The notes beneath the pieces are model-generated. The model was not told the origin of the DNA and did no database searches. It saw only the letters and a program-made list of their open reading frames with translations. Source: Azadirachta indica (taxonomy: Eukaryota; Streptophyta; Magnoliopsida; Sapindales; Meliaceae). Taken from it: 64,000 nucleotides of DNA. The position numbers and the translations under genes were made by a program. The stretch lies in contig CM040446.1 of the NCBI GenBank assembly GCA_022749755.1, forward strand, positions 585,339 through 649,338, read 5' to 3'. The first letter of the stretch is position 1. Each line of letters starts with the position of its first letter. Below, piece after piece: positions 12,257 to 24,253 of the stretch.

Positions 12257-13014
12257 GTAACAAAATATAATAAATATTTTATTTTATTAATTAAGGTCTT
12301 GTAAGTCTATTTTTTTTTTTGTCTCGTGATTTATAAAATTTCACCCTTATTTTTTCTCTTCTTTTTTCTTATTAGATCATCTTATTTTAGTTGTCACTTA
12401 TAAGTTAAATACCTTAAAAAAAATTACTATCAACATATTGAAATAAAAATTAATCATTTTAATTAATTAGTTTATCTGAAAAAACATTAAAAACTAGTAT
12501 AATTCATAAATATTCCAACAGGTTATTCAATTCATGAGAATACATATAAAGTTTAGTTGCAAAATTTCAAATCCTTCAATCCAAAACTTTTGGCTTTTAA
12601 TTCTGAATTCACAATATACATTTATTTTTGTGCATTTAATTAATGTAAAAAAATTAAACAATTCAATTACATACCATATTACTATTGTTAGGGGTGGAGC
12701 CACAAATTTTCATAAACTTTTTATTATAACTTATATATTTGAGATCTATTTCTTAGGTTTTTATACAGCTTGACTCCTATACTTTGACAAGTTGTCAATT
12801 TATTCCTTAATTTATCTATTATTTTAAATTATTATCTAATTAGTTTTATCTTTTAACCATTTTAACCTTCTTCAATTATTTAGTTCTGGCTTTGCCCTTG
12901 ATTATTGTTGTTACTGAATATATCTCTTATTTATGAGACATTAACTTGTAAATTTCAAATTATATATATTTACAAATAAATTTACGATTTATTTTAATTG
13001 TTACTGAATATACG
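12257..13014. other. Continuation of gene 3' flank, AT-rich
   Basis: This matches 62130-62400 behind gene F (shared cttttggcttttaat and ttatttttgtgcatttaatta). It therefore represents the gene 3' flank resumed after the LINE insert. No gene is supported; a 79-codon open frame at 12534-12773 has no recognisable content. Confidence 0.55.
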
Positions 13015-13800
13015 TTAGGCTAAAATTCTTTTTGTAGGAATACTTGATGTAGTTTATCTTGATTATGTTTGATTAATTGACATATTTTGTAATGTAGAAT
13101 GTTTTTATTTACTTGCATTAATTGATTTTGAATTGTTGATTGATTGATATATTGGACAATTTAAGATGAATAAACTAATACTTGAAAAGGTTTAATTTTT
13201 TCATTAGATTAGGTAAATACAATTTGGTGTTACTAAGATTTTTAGAGGAAGTTGATACTTGAATAATCGAATAACTACTTAGGATAAAAACAAGAACCAG
13301 GAAGTAATTGAATTCTAGGTTATTAGTATAGGATGCACTTAAAAAACATTTAATTGAACATATCAGATAGGGATATCAATTTGAGAAATTTTACGAAGTA
13401 ATTCGATTCACACTCGAGAAAGGTAGCAAATTCACTTTTGATCCCCTAATTAGTAAATAAAATCAAAACGCATTATTAATTGCCAATTTAAGAAAAACAT
13501 AGGAAGAGACAAGTGAAATCAAGACCCTAGATCTTTTATGTTTGCATATTTCATTAACTCATCAATTCTCTTTAAATTAGTTCTATTTCTTTTTTAGTTA
13601 ATTAGCAATTAAGTAGTTCAATTCGTTTTATTATTTTGTTTGCAATAAAACAAATCTTGATTGCTTAGATAAAATTAGACTTTCAAGGCTGTAGTACTCA
13701 GCATTTAATTTAAATTTTAATCCTCAAAGAGCGATACTTGTATTTATTACTTTATTACTTAATATGACATATATCTGTGCGATTCGCTTAGTCGCGATCA
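13015..13800. repeat. Truncated copy of a long LTR
   Basis: This matches the right part (39450-40239) of the solo LTR at 38720-40239, including the terminal cgattcgcttagt...atca. The left half, with its terminal hairpin, is missing; the copy begins abruptly at about 13015 next to gene 3'-flank DNA. LINE sequence follows directly at 13801. Confidence 0.7.
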
Positions 13801-14030
13801 AACTAAAACAGTGACTCTCAATCTAAATCCAAAGGCCCTTGTTTAAAGAAAGCAAAGGAAAAAGGGTCTGAAAAAGGCTACCCAGCCATTGCCAAATGCT
13901 TGTTGCAAAAGGACAAGTAACATAAGGGTGATTTACTTTTTCAGAGGCTAAAAAATTAGTACATAAAGAACAAGTTGAGACAATATTAATCCCTCAAGCT
14001 TGCAAAACCTCATCAGAAGGAATTATTCAG
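13801..14030 (-). mobile_element. LINE fragment, zinc-binding region after the reverse transcriptase
   Basis: Minus-strand translation gives IPSDEVLQA, CSLCTNFLASEKVNHPYVTC and FATSIWQWLGSLF. This is the zinc-binding reverse-transcriptase (zf-RVT) region of plant LINEs. It contains in-frame stops. The copy at 40240-40480 is the same fragment, and there the adjoining RNase H part survives on the other side of the solo LTR. Confidence 0.75.
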
Positions 14031-15204
14031 ATATAACATAAAAAATAAATAAATCTTAAAAATGTGAAGAAAATTATTCATATTGAAGACAAAAAAACTA
14101 ATAGTCTTTTAGTGTTGACGTTTTTTACATTTCTCATTTTTTTTAGTTTTTGGTCTAAAAATAGAAAACGACATTTATTTTAGATGCAACATTTAAAAAT
14201 AGAAATAAAAATAAGGTAAAACAGATGCACTCTGGGAATATTCAATGTATTTATATTCATATCACTCTCTTGTTATGTATATGCTGCACCACATTTAATA
14301 TATCCTTACCATCAAGATAGAATATGAGTGGATATCTATGAAAATGGTTACCATTACCATTTCTACACTTACAAAATGACCATTAAGTTATAGGACTAAT
14401 TAGTAATTAAAAAATAAAAAATATATTATTTGTAATAGTTTTATTTCTCCTCTCATTTCATCTTATCTTTTAAATATTTATAATTTTTTTCTTTTTTTTT
14501 ATTTACTCTATAATCTATTGCAACATTTGTTTTATCCAACTGATTTGAAAGGTATCACAAACTTCCCTTTTCAGTTTTAGTTATTAAAACTTAGAGATAA
14601 TTAACAAAAAAAATCCTGCAGAAATATTAAAACCCCGCAGGGGCTAAATCTATATTAATTAAAATATATACTTAAAATTGACAATTAAATCATCCACTAA
14701 TTGCCACATAAATATGTGTTCTGCTTCAAATTTATTTAATAAAGCAATGCTTTTCTATACTTAATTTTCTAGTGATTTCATGTGCATTAGGCGTATCTTA
14801 TAAATTAAGCTGTATTAGAAAGCAATGGGACCTTGTACTAAAGTATGACCGAAATGGAAGATATTTAAGTGACATTCATTAAAATAACAAAGAAAGAAGT
14901 AAAATAAATATTGAAATGTGAGGTATACTTGTTATATATGTAGCTGGCCTATCCACGAATATCGCAAGATAATTTTGGCTGGAACAAATTATACTATGTT
15001 GCCACCATAAGAAACACTTGCATTATTATGATTTCTCAATTTTAGAAAATCCAGCTTTTCAAATTAGATAATAATAAAATCGTACTAAAAAACCCACTTA
15101 TTTTTAGTTTTGCAGTAAAATACTTATCGTTTTCTTTTTCTCTTACAAAAGAATGACTTTAATCCCTCACTATCACGTTTGAGTAAATTTTTTTCTAAAG
15201 CAGG
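14031..15204. other. Intergenic spacer, duplicated at 40480-41655
   Basis: This is AT-rich non-coding sequence, closely matched by 40480-41655 in front of unit E. I see no gene, RNA or transposon domain. A short cctgcag...ccccgcagg inverted repeat lies near 14616-14642. Confidence 0.6.
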
Positions 15205-18200
15205 ACAGACTTGTTTGAGTCTCATGGTACCGATAATTTGCTGGATTGAATGCATTTTGGATTCAATTGAAAGTGGATTTGATGAAGGATATTCGAGTTT
15301 AAAGGTTTGTCTATTTTGAGTAAAAAGGTGGGGATGAGTTGGCAAAATTAATTTACAAATATTTAAAATAAAATAATATTAAATATTAAATTTATTGTAA
15401 AATTATATTTGTGTCAATTTAGATAAATCGGATACAAATCTTGCATCTTGTCAAGTTTTACTTTAACTTTTATTATTTCAAAGTATAGTCTTATCTAATC
15501 AAAAAATGATTTTAATTAGCATTAAGTAAACACATTTAAGTAAACTCAAAAAATGATTTTAATTAATATTAAGGATGAATGAGACAATTTTTAAACTTTA
15601 GAGGGTATCAGCTAATTATCTCATATCATAGCAGGTCCAAGGAATTCTACCATTTTTAATCTAGCTATTACATTGATACAATTTAAATGAAGTAATTGAA
15701 ATGGTATGGAGTAAAATGACATTGGCTGAAGCAAAGGAATTATGTGAAACAAATATTGAATATTAGGTGTCTTTGAGACACAAGTGTCAAATGAGTCAAC
15801 AAAAACCCAAATTTAGCTAAAGGTTGGAAATGAATTAAATTAAATAAAATTTTATTCTTAGCCCGAATTTAAGATTGTCGTGGCTTGTAAAATAATTAGG
15901 GATTACCATGCTCAAAAATAATCAAATGGTTAGAAAAAATACGTGATTATTGTGTTTTAATAAGGTAATAAGACTTTTAATTAATTTTTATCATGATCAA
16001 AATAAATCTATTGAGAATTATCAATTCATAATCATAACAGGTAATGATTAATTAATTTGGCGCATGTTATGGAGCCTATATACAAAAAGTGTTCAGACAT
16101 ACTTTTATGTGAAATATTGTATAATGAATTTTGATATATCATCAAATTACCGCAAATGGATTAATTTTGAAGGGAAAGAAATGTTGCTGGGTATTCTTGG
16201 TAGCAAAACTAGGTCGCATCTTTGGTTTTGGGATGGTACTTCGAAGCACATTGTTTATAAATTGTCCACATAATCGCATATGCTTTAATTTCATAATCAG
16301 ACTTAATTCTATTAACCCCAAGTCTCTTATACCCAATTTTAACTCTGTTTCTTTGATGATAATTGTTATTCCCAAAACTGTTGATTAATGGGCTTACGCC
16401 TGTAACTAATAAGCATAGATGCTTTAACCCTTAATAAAAAACTTTGAAAATCCAAGTTTATGAACAAATAATTAAAAATATATATGGCAAAATTATAAAA
16501 AATTGTGAGGAATGTTACATGGCATCTACATATTTGACCCTTGTCAAAAGAAATTTTAGAACCTTTATTAAATCAATGAACGGATATAAAAACTAAAATT
16601 TTTACTTTAAAGATAAAGAAAAACTCGAAAAAATCAGAAAAAAATTCTCTTTGAACTTAGAGTGTCTCTCTAATTATATTTTTTAATAATTGACTTGATC
16701 TCCGAGGGAGTATATAGGAAAATAATTTGGCGTCCCTAACCACATTATGTTTTGCAAGAAAAAGTGCGACTATCTACCACTTGAAGTTTAATATGTAGAT
16801 TGAGTATCACGGGATTAACTTGGGCAAAAATTGCATCAATAGAAATGACACTTACACTTTAATTATTATATAAACGAAAGTAGCCACAATAAGCCATATC
16901 AAGATAAATTAGTTGATGACGAATTTGATCATCTATATATGCAATTAATAAAATAAATTATAAGTATGTTTACAATAGAATTAGAATTTATAAAAATAAA
17001 AGATATAATTAATTTTTTTTTAAAACAATGACGTTATAATTAAAATTTTACAATGCAATCTTAGATAATTATAATAAGACGCTATTTACAAGTAGCCCTT
17101 TCTTTACTTATAAAATCTGCCATAAGGTCACAGCGGATTATGAACCAACCAGCCTATATTTTTCTTAATTATCAAATACAAATTTAATTAAAAATTCTAA
17201 AATAAGCTGCTTATTGGCTTTTCTATAGTCACCGTGAACGAAAGTCGACCTTAGGTTGCATTGTGTATATATTTGGGTTAATTATATTGTTGTATTCTCG
17301 CTAATTAGACTTTTGTTTAATTGATGGGAGAAAATAAATTAATCACATTTCTCCGGGTTCTAATGTTGCTAGTATTTGAGTGAAAATTTTTCGTATACCA
17401 TATGAAAAGATTTTAGTAATTAATCTAATTAATACATAATAATTTGTCACGTGGATCTAATTAATAATGTTTACTAGTAGTCTTCGTCGCATAAATCTAA
17501 TTAATTTATTTTAAAATTAAATTTAAGTTGGAGGCAATTTATCAAATTATTTTAGTGATATATAAATTTTAAAATATTTTGCCATTTTAAATGACTAGAA
17601 ACGTTCCTTTATTATATTAATTCTTTTCTTTAAATATAATATAGAAGTCAGCATTGAAAATTTGGAGTTAGGCTTTATTGGAAGTTATACACGTTAATTA
17701 AGAAAAACTCTTTCTGGGAACATTAAATGAATTTTCATGCTCTCGAAACAACAAAAATTATTAAGGTTGGACTTTAGACGTTATTTAAACATGTATTCAG
17801 ATCATCAATTCTCGTAACTTAAAAGATTAGTAAACTGAATTGCCAAATTAAATATTTAAAGACTTTTTAAGGGATTAGATGGGCGAGAAACATACCTTAC
17901 GAAACAACAAATTTTTACTCATATTATTTCTCAAATTAAAGACGATTTAAGTGCATTCAACATATCTCATACCATCTAAACTACAATCCGAATAATATTT
18001 AAATATTCAAATGTTAATTTGCAGACCTATTCATGCATTAAATGGGTAAAATAGCTACCAACAAAGTTTAAAGATACGTACTTTCTTGATTGCAAACTGG
18101 TATAATGTTTATTATTCTGTTATATATTATTCCTTTCATGCCTTAAATACTTAATTGTTTGCTTAAAATAACATTTTGAAATTAAATATATCAATTTATT

Positions 18201-18306
18201 ACTTATGTTAGGATATGTTTATTGCTGAATCTAATTTAAGTTTAAAATTAAAGTTACAAAAGGGTTTGTTAATGCAAACTTTTCATAATGTTTACTCACT
18301 TTTATT
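15205..18306 (+). repeat. Upstream unit of gene remnant C (array repeat)
   Basis: This is homologous to the other units, beginning at gacttgtttgagtctcatggt (as at 18900 and 41655). It ends early: about 0.85 kb before the coding region, including the whole promoter, is deleted, and the unit runs straight into the middle of the gene at 18307. A 69-codon open frame at 16064-16273 is open here but stopped in the other units. Confidence 0.8.
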
Positions 18307-18585
18307 GCCATTAATCAAGTCAATGACAGTTGCTGGCTTAAGATGTTCCCATTAAATCCATTTTTCCCTCCACTGCTGAAGAATTTCTGTGCTGTACCCT
18401 CAACTCAAGCAGCACTGTTAAATGAGACTGAGATTACAGAATGCTGGAAACCTATTAGAAAAACAGAAGAGTGTGCTTTAGAGATTTATAAAGCACTCAC
18501 CAGTGGGCAAATTTTCAGTGGTATTGGCCCTGCTTGCTGCAAGGTTTTCACTGAAATCAATGACAAGTGTTGGCCCAAGATGTTC
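18307..18585 (+). pseudogene. Gene C: prolamin-like gene remnant, truncated at both ends
   Basis: The remnant starts within domain 1 (AINQVNDSCW) and runs through domain 2 to INDKCWPKMF. It then breaks into unrelated sequence, so the last domain-2 cysteine and the C-terminus are gone. There is no promoter, signal peptide or first half of domain 1. It is the linker-less class and is close to gene B (STQAALLNETEIT, with an S-to-V change nearby and G-to-E in KTEEC). One domain-1 tail residue is changed (CWPKM to CWLKM). The left junction has microhomology between unit text ttttattgct and gene text gccattaat. An open frame from 18343 to 18639 exists but would lack a signal peptide. Confidence 0.85.
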
Positions 18586-18870
18586 AAACTGACCATTGAG
18601 TGGCGATTAAAACTCTATTTTCACTCAAATTTTACGTGAAAATTCTACACACATAGTTATTGATTCTGGACGGTATGATTGACCATCTAGAATTTACGTT
18701 CATAGCAATTATGATTTTCAGAATATTTCTGCAGTTTTATTTTGGCTCTTTCACTTTGTTATTTATCTATTGGTGTATTTGTTGAGATTTTTTTTTACTC
18801 TCACTTTGTGATTGAGTTTTTATTTGTTTTTAAGACTATAATCTTATAAGAAAACTCTGATACTTCTTAT
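18586..18870. other. Unassigned 285-bp segment at the 3' break of gene C
   Basis: This sequence replaces the end of gene C and is not found elsewhere in the window. At about 18870 the text returns to the left edge of an array unit (gagtaaattttttct). It has no coding potential I can recognise. Its T-rich, TC-rich style is reminiscent of an LTR fragment, but I cannot assign it. Confidence 0.4.
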
Positions 18871-20183
18871 TTGGTGAGTAAATTTTTTCTTACTAGGATT
18901 GACTTGTTTGAGTCTCATGGTACCGATAATGTAGTGGGTTGAATGCATTTTGGATTCAATTGAAAGTGGATTTGAGCAAGGATATTAGAGTTTATAGGTT
19001 GTGTATTTTGAGTAAAACGGTGGGGATGAGTTGGCAAAATTAATTTACAATTATTTAAAATAAAATAATATAAAACATTAAATTTATTGTAAAATTATAT
19101 GTGTCAATTTAGATAAATCAGATACAAATTTTGCATCTTGTCAAGTTTTACTTTAACTTTTATCATTTCAAAGTATAGTCTTATCTAATCAAAAAATGAT
19201 TTTAATTAACATTAAGTAAACTCATTTAAGTAAACTCAAAAAATGATTTTAATTAATATTAAGGATGAATGAGATAATTTTCAAACTTTAGAGAGTGTCA
19301 GCTAATTATCTCATATCATAGAAGGTCCAAGGAATTCTACCTTTCTTAATCTAGCTATTACATTGATACAATTTAAATGAAGTAATTGAAATGGTATGGA
19401 GTAAAATGAGATTTGCTGAAGCAAAGGAATTATGTGAAACAAATAATGAATATTAGGTGTATTTAAGACACAAGTGTCAAATGAGTCAACGAAAACCCAA
19501 ATTTAGCTAAAGGTTGGGAACGAATTAAATTAAATAAAATTTTATTCTTAGCCCGAATTTAGGATTGTCGTGGCTTGTAAAATAATTAGGGATTACCATG
19601 CTCAAAAATAATCAAATGGTTAGACAAAATACGTGATTATTGTGTTTTAATAAGTTAATAAACTTTTAATTAATTTTTATCATGATCTAAATAAATCTTG
19701 TGAGAATTATCAATCGATAATCATAACAGATAATGATTAATTAATTTGGTACATGTTATGGAGCCTCTGTACAAAAAGTGTTCAGACATACTTTTATGCA
19801 AAATATTTTATAATGAATTTTGATATATCATCAAATTACCACAGATGGATTAATTTTGAAGGGAAAGAAATGTTGCTTGTTATTCTTCGCAACAAAACTA
19901 GGTCGCATCTTTGATTTTGGGATGGTACTCCGAAGCAGGTTGTTTATAAATTGTCCACATAATCATAAATGCTTTAATTTCATAATCAGTCTTGATTCTA
20001 TTAACCCTAAGTCTCTTATTCCCAGTTTTAACTCTTTTTCTTTGATGACAATTGTTATACCCAAAATTGTTGATTAATGGGCTTGAGCCCGTAACTAATA
20101 AGCATAGATGTTTTAACCCTTAATAAAGAAACTTGAAAATCTAAAGTTTATGGAAAAATAATTTAAAATATAAATGGTAAAGT

Positions 20184-20917
20184 TATTAGGTTGGGTTTTC
20201 TCCTATTTGGAGATGGCCTAAATTTTCTTTTCAATAGTAATTAAGCCCAATCAGGTGAAAGGCATTTTAGTCTTTTCTCAAGTAGGGTTTAGTGTTTAAT
20301 TTGCTGTAATATATATGCGTGTGTTAAGAAGACAGAGAATGACACTGTTCATCATCTAGAGAGAGGCGGGCATTGTTCACGGGAGAGAGGCAGAATAGTA
20401 AATTCGGGACAGTTTTGATCAAGTGGCTGAGCTGAAATTTTACCAGCAGCTAGAGGACTAAATTCTGAATGGTGGAGATCAGATTTGGAGCTTTCTTTCT
20501 TCAGATTTCGTGGTTGCAAATTAAGCCACCATTATGGTGATGTTTGTTTTAAACTTTCTCTAATTCTTTGTAAAACTTGATTGTTTACTAAGATTAGATT
20601 GTATGATTTTGAGAATATTGTGTATGTATACCTCTAGTTCTAGTTAGAGAGAAATTATGTATTCCCATTATTTAATTATAATGGAGTTTTTGGGTGGACT
20701 ACGGTCCCGTGGTTTTTACTTCTCACATTGGGGAGGTTTTTCACGTTAAAATTTATTGTGTTATGGTTGCTTTGTTGATGATGTGGATGCTGTTTAAGAA
20801 TTGATTTTGTGCCCAAGATTATTGCTTTATTTGTTTGTTTTCTATTAGATTCACGCAAGAGAGGACAAGGTAATTATTGTACTTTCACAAATTGGTTTTT
20901 ATTAGTTTATCCCAATA
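20184..20917 (+). repeat. 5' LTR of the deleted Copia element
   Basis: About 730 bp, aligned with 23485-24253. The canonical termini appear to have been TGTTGGG...CCCAACA; here they have decayed to taggttggg and cccaata. It contains gggtggactacgg...cccg and ggaggtttttcacg text typical of Copia LTRs. Confidence 0.85.
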
Positions 20918-20920
20918 AAG

Positions 20921-20932
20921 TGGTATCAAAGC
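20921..20932 (+). promoter_or_regulatory. Primer binding site of the Copia element
   Basis: TGGTATCAAAGC begins three bases after the 5' LTR. It matches the initiator-tRNA-Met type PBS (TGGTATCAGAGC) used by plant Copia elements, with one difference. Confidence 0.8.
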
Positions 20933-20964
20933 TTTGGTTATATTTGTTTTGTGCCTTGTGTTGA

Positions 20965-21740
20965 ATGATGGAAGCTAATACAAGTAGAATGGTTAATTAG
21001 AATGGTGTAAATTATCATTTATAGAAGGGAAAGATAGAAGATCTTTTATATATGAAAGATTATTATTTACCTGTGTTTGAGAAATAGAAACCCGATAATA
21101 AAACAGATGCACAATGGAAGTTGCTTTATCGTTAAGTGTGTGGGTATATTAGGCAATGGGTAGATAACAATGTTTTGAATCACATCAGTGGAGAGATAGA
21201 TGCAAGTTCTTTGTGGAAGAAGTTTGAAGAGTTATATGCCAGAAAAACTAGGAACAACAAACTATTTTTGATAAAGCAAATGATGAACTTGAAATATCGG
21301 GATGGAAAACCCATGATAGATTACTTGAATGCATTTCAGGGAATCATTAATCAGTTGGCTGGAATGAACATCAAATTTGAAGATGAAGTACAAGGGTTAT
21401 GGCTTTTAGGCACATTACCGGACTCATAAGAGACATTTAGAATGTCATTATCTAACTCAGCTCCTGATGGTATTATCAACATGGAATTAACTAAGAATAG
21501 TGTTCTGAATGAAGAGAATAGAAGAAAGTTAAAGGGTTCTTCACAGTCAGATATCTTAGTCATAGAAAAGAGGAGGAGGAGTAAGAGTAGAGGTCCGAAA
21601 AAAACAGAGATAAAAGTAAAAGCAAGACCAATAAGTTTGCCAATGTTGAGTGCTATCATTGTGGTTTAAAGGGGCATATAAAGAAGTATTGTCGACAACT
21701 CAAGTAAGACAATAAGAAGGATAAAAGAAAGGAAAAGAAA
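20965..21740 (+). pseudogene. Copia gag (decayed)
   Basis: Gag begins ATGATGGAAGCTAATACAAG. The frame runs through KIEDLLYMKDYYLPVFEK, then SLWKKFEELYARKTRNNKLF and LKYRDGKPMIDYLNAF, interrupted by several stop codons before 21136 and at 21427. A CCHC zinc knuckle (C-x2-C-x4-H-x4-C) at 21651-21692 lies one frame away, so a frameshift precedes it, and another returns to the original frame by about 21790. In the intact family gag is the capsid and nucleocapsid precursor. Confidence 0.8.
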
Positions 21741-21741
21741 A

Positions 21742-23424
21742 ATGATGACAGCAGTGATGATGACAGAGTTGCTACTGTTACAGATTTTTCTTATTATGTA
21801 TCATGATGTTGTCAACCTTATATGCCATAAGACCAACTGGGTAATTGATAGTGGTGCCTCCATTCATGCTACATCACGAAGGGAATTCTTTACATCTTAT
21901 ACTTCCAGTGATTTTGGAGATGTTAACATAGGAAATAATGGCTTAGCTAAAGCCATAGGCATGAGAGATGTGTGCTTGGAGACCAATAATAGTACGATGT
22001 TACTGTTGAAAAATGTTAAACATATTCCTGATTTTCGTTTGAACTTGATTTTTGCAGGTAAACTTAATGATGAGGGTTTTTCCAGCAACTTTAGTGGTGG
22101 TAAATCGAAGCTTAACAAAGGTTCCGTGGTTGTAGGCCAAGGAAAGAAATGTTCTTCATTGTACTTTATGCAAGCAAAGATTACAAATAGCAGCATCAAT
22201 ACAGTGAAAAATAAAGATACAATTGAGTTATGGCATAGAAAACTTAGTCACATGAATGAGAAGGGTTTGAATATTTTGGCCAAGAAGAATATGCTTTCTA
22301 AGTTGGAAAATAAATCTCTGAAAAAGTGTATTCATTGCTTGGCAGGGAAGCAAACTAAGATTACCTTCAAGACGTCTCCACCTTCAAGAAAATCAAGTAT
22401 ACTCGAACTAGTATACTCTGATGTTTGTGGCCCTATGAAAACAAAAACAATTGGTGGTGCTCTTTATTTTGTGACTTTTATAAATGATCACTCAAGGAAG
22501 TTGTGGGTTTATACATTGAAGACAAAGAATTAAGTATTAGATGTGTTCAAACAGTTTCAGGCCTCAGTTGAGAGACAGACTGGAAAGAAGTTGAAGTGCA
22601 TCAGAACTGATAATGGGGGTGAGTATTCTGGACCATTTGATGAGTATTGCAAACAGTTAGGAATTCGTCATCGAAAGACACCTCCAAAGACTCCTTAGTT
22701 AAATGGGCTAGCTGAGAGGATGAATAGAATACTAGTTGAAAGAGTGAGATGTTTGCTTTCACAAACACAATTGCCAATATCTTTTTGGGGGGAGGCTTTG
22801 AATACAGTTGTACATGTATTGAATCTCACACTGTGTGTTCCTTTAGACTTTGATGTTCTGAATAAAGTTTGATCAAGAAAGGATGTTGCTTATGATCATT
22901 TGCGTGTCTTTGGATATAAAGCATTTGTGCATATTTTCAAAGATGAGAGGTCTAAACTTGATGTTAAGACAAGATAGTGTGTATTTCTTGACTATGGTGA
23001 AGATCAATTTGGCTACAGGTTTTGTGATTCAGTGCAAAAAAAAAAACTTGTAAGAAGTCGGGAGGCTGTATTTATAGAAGATCAAACTATATAGGATATT
23101 GAGAAGTCAAAAGAAGCAATACCTCAGTATAGTGATGCGTTGATAGACTTGGATCCAATTCTTCCTACACATGTTCCAACACAGCTTACAAATAAAGTCC
23201 TGGATGACCCGCATGGTACAGGTGATATTGACACTCATACACAGGTTGAGGTTGATGATAATGTTTAGGATCAGTCATCTACTTCAGAGGCTTCACTAGA
23301 TGCTCTACTCAGAAGATCTACCAGAAACTGACAGCTTTCCACACGATATCCTACAAGTGAGTATGTGTTATTAACTGATGGGGGAGAATATAATATGTTA
23401 ACCAAAACTCTTTCGAGGGATTAA
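21742..23424 (+). pseudogene. Copia pol: protease and integrase, RT/RNase H deleted
   Basis: An open stretch of 263 codons (21742-22533) carries the aspartic protease motif WVIDSGAS (catalytic Asp codon near 21847). It continues into the GAG-pre-integrase and integrase zinc region (LWHRKLSHMNEKGL, KKCIHCLAGKQ) and the first integrase Asp (VYSDVCGP). The same frame continues to 23424 with isolated stops. It keeps IRTDNGGEYSGPF (second Asp and Glu), FWGEALNTVVHVLN and the post-integrase STRYPTSEYVLLTDGGE. It then joins in frame to MLTKTLSRD, the end of RNase H. Most stops sit where CAA/CAG, CGA or TGG is expected. Confidence 0.85.
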
Positions 23425-23470
23425 AGTTTGTTGTTCAATTGTTGGGTTGGCAAGTCCCTCCATATAGTTG

Positions 23471-23482
23471 GAAAGGGGGAGA
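23471..23482 (+). promoter_or_regulatory. Polypurine tract of the Copia element
   Basis: gaaagggggaga immediately precedes the 3' LTR, as required for plus-strand priming. Confidence 0.75.
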
Positions 23483-23484
23483 TT

Positions 23485-24253
23485 TATTGCGTTAGGTTTT
23501 CTCTTATTTGGAGATGACCCAAATTTTTTCTTTAATAGTAACTAAACCCAATTAGCTCAAGGACATTTTGGTCTTGTCTCAAGTAGAGTTTAGTGTTTAA
23601 TTTGCTGCAATATATATATGTATTAAGAAGAAAAGAAGGGTACTGTCCATCATCTAGAGAGAGGCGGGCACTGTTCACGAGAGAGAGGCAGAATAGTAAA
23701 TTCAGGACAGTTTTGATTAAGTGGCTGATCAGAGGTCGATTCATGATCCAATTGAGTTAAAATTTTACCAGCAGTTTTCTAACTCAGAGGACTAAATTCT
23801 AAATGGTGAATATCAGATTTGAAGTTTTCTTTTTCCAGATTTCGTGGTTGGAAGTTAAGCCACTATTATGGTAATGTTTTCCTTAAACTCTCTCTAATTT
23901 CTTTGTAAAACTTGATTGTTTGTCAAGATTAGATTGTGTGATCTTGAAAATATTGTGAATGTATACCTCTAGTTCTAAATAGAGAAAAATTGTGTATTCC
24001 CATTATTTGATTATAGCAGAGTTTTTGGGTGGACTACGATCTCGTGATTTTTACTCCTCACATTAAAGAGGTTTTTCACGTTAAAATTGATTGTATCATG
24101 GTTGCTTTGTTGATGATGTGGTTGCTGTCCAAGAATTGATTTTGAGCTCAAAGATTGTTACTCTATTTGTTTGTTTTCTATTAGGTTCACGCAAGAGGGG
24201 ATAAGATAATTATTGTACTTCTGCAAATTTGTTTTTATTAGTTTATCCCAACA
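23485..24253 (+). repeat. 3' LTR of the deleted Copia element
   Basis: About 770 bp, ending ...tatcccaaca. It includes a roughly 36-bp stretch near 23728-23765 absent from the 5' LTR. The start is mutated (ttgcgttagg). Confidence 0.85.

Larger units (their letters stand above)
20184..24253 (+). mobile_element. Copia retrotransposon with deleted RT and RNase H (4.07 kb)
   Basis: This is a Ty1/copia element on the + strand, with a 5' LTR, a PBS, gag, protease and integrase regions, a PPT and a 3' LTR. Instead of an RT and RNase H of about 2 kb, the reading frame passes from the post-integrase text YVLLTDGGE straight to MLTKTL, the usual tail of Copia RNase H. The deletion point is at about 23393. 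The element could only have moved or persisted with help in trans. The two LTRs differ by many substitutions and a roughly 36-bp indel, so the insertion is old. Target duplication is probably 5 bp but cannot be fixed because both LTR starts are mutated. Confidence 0.9.
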
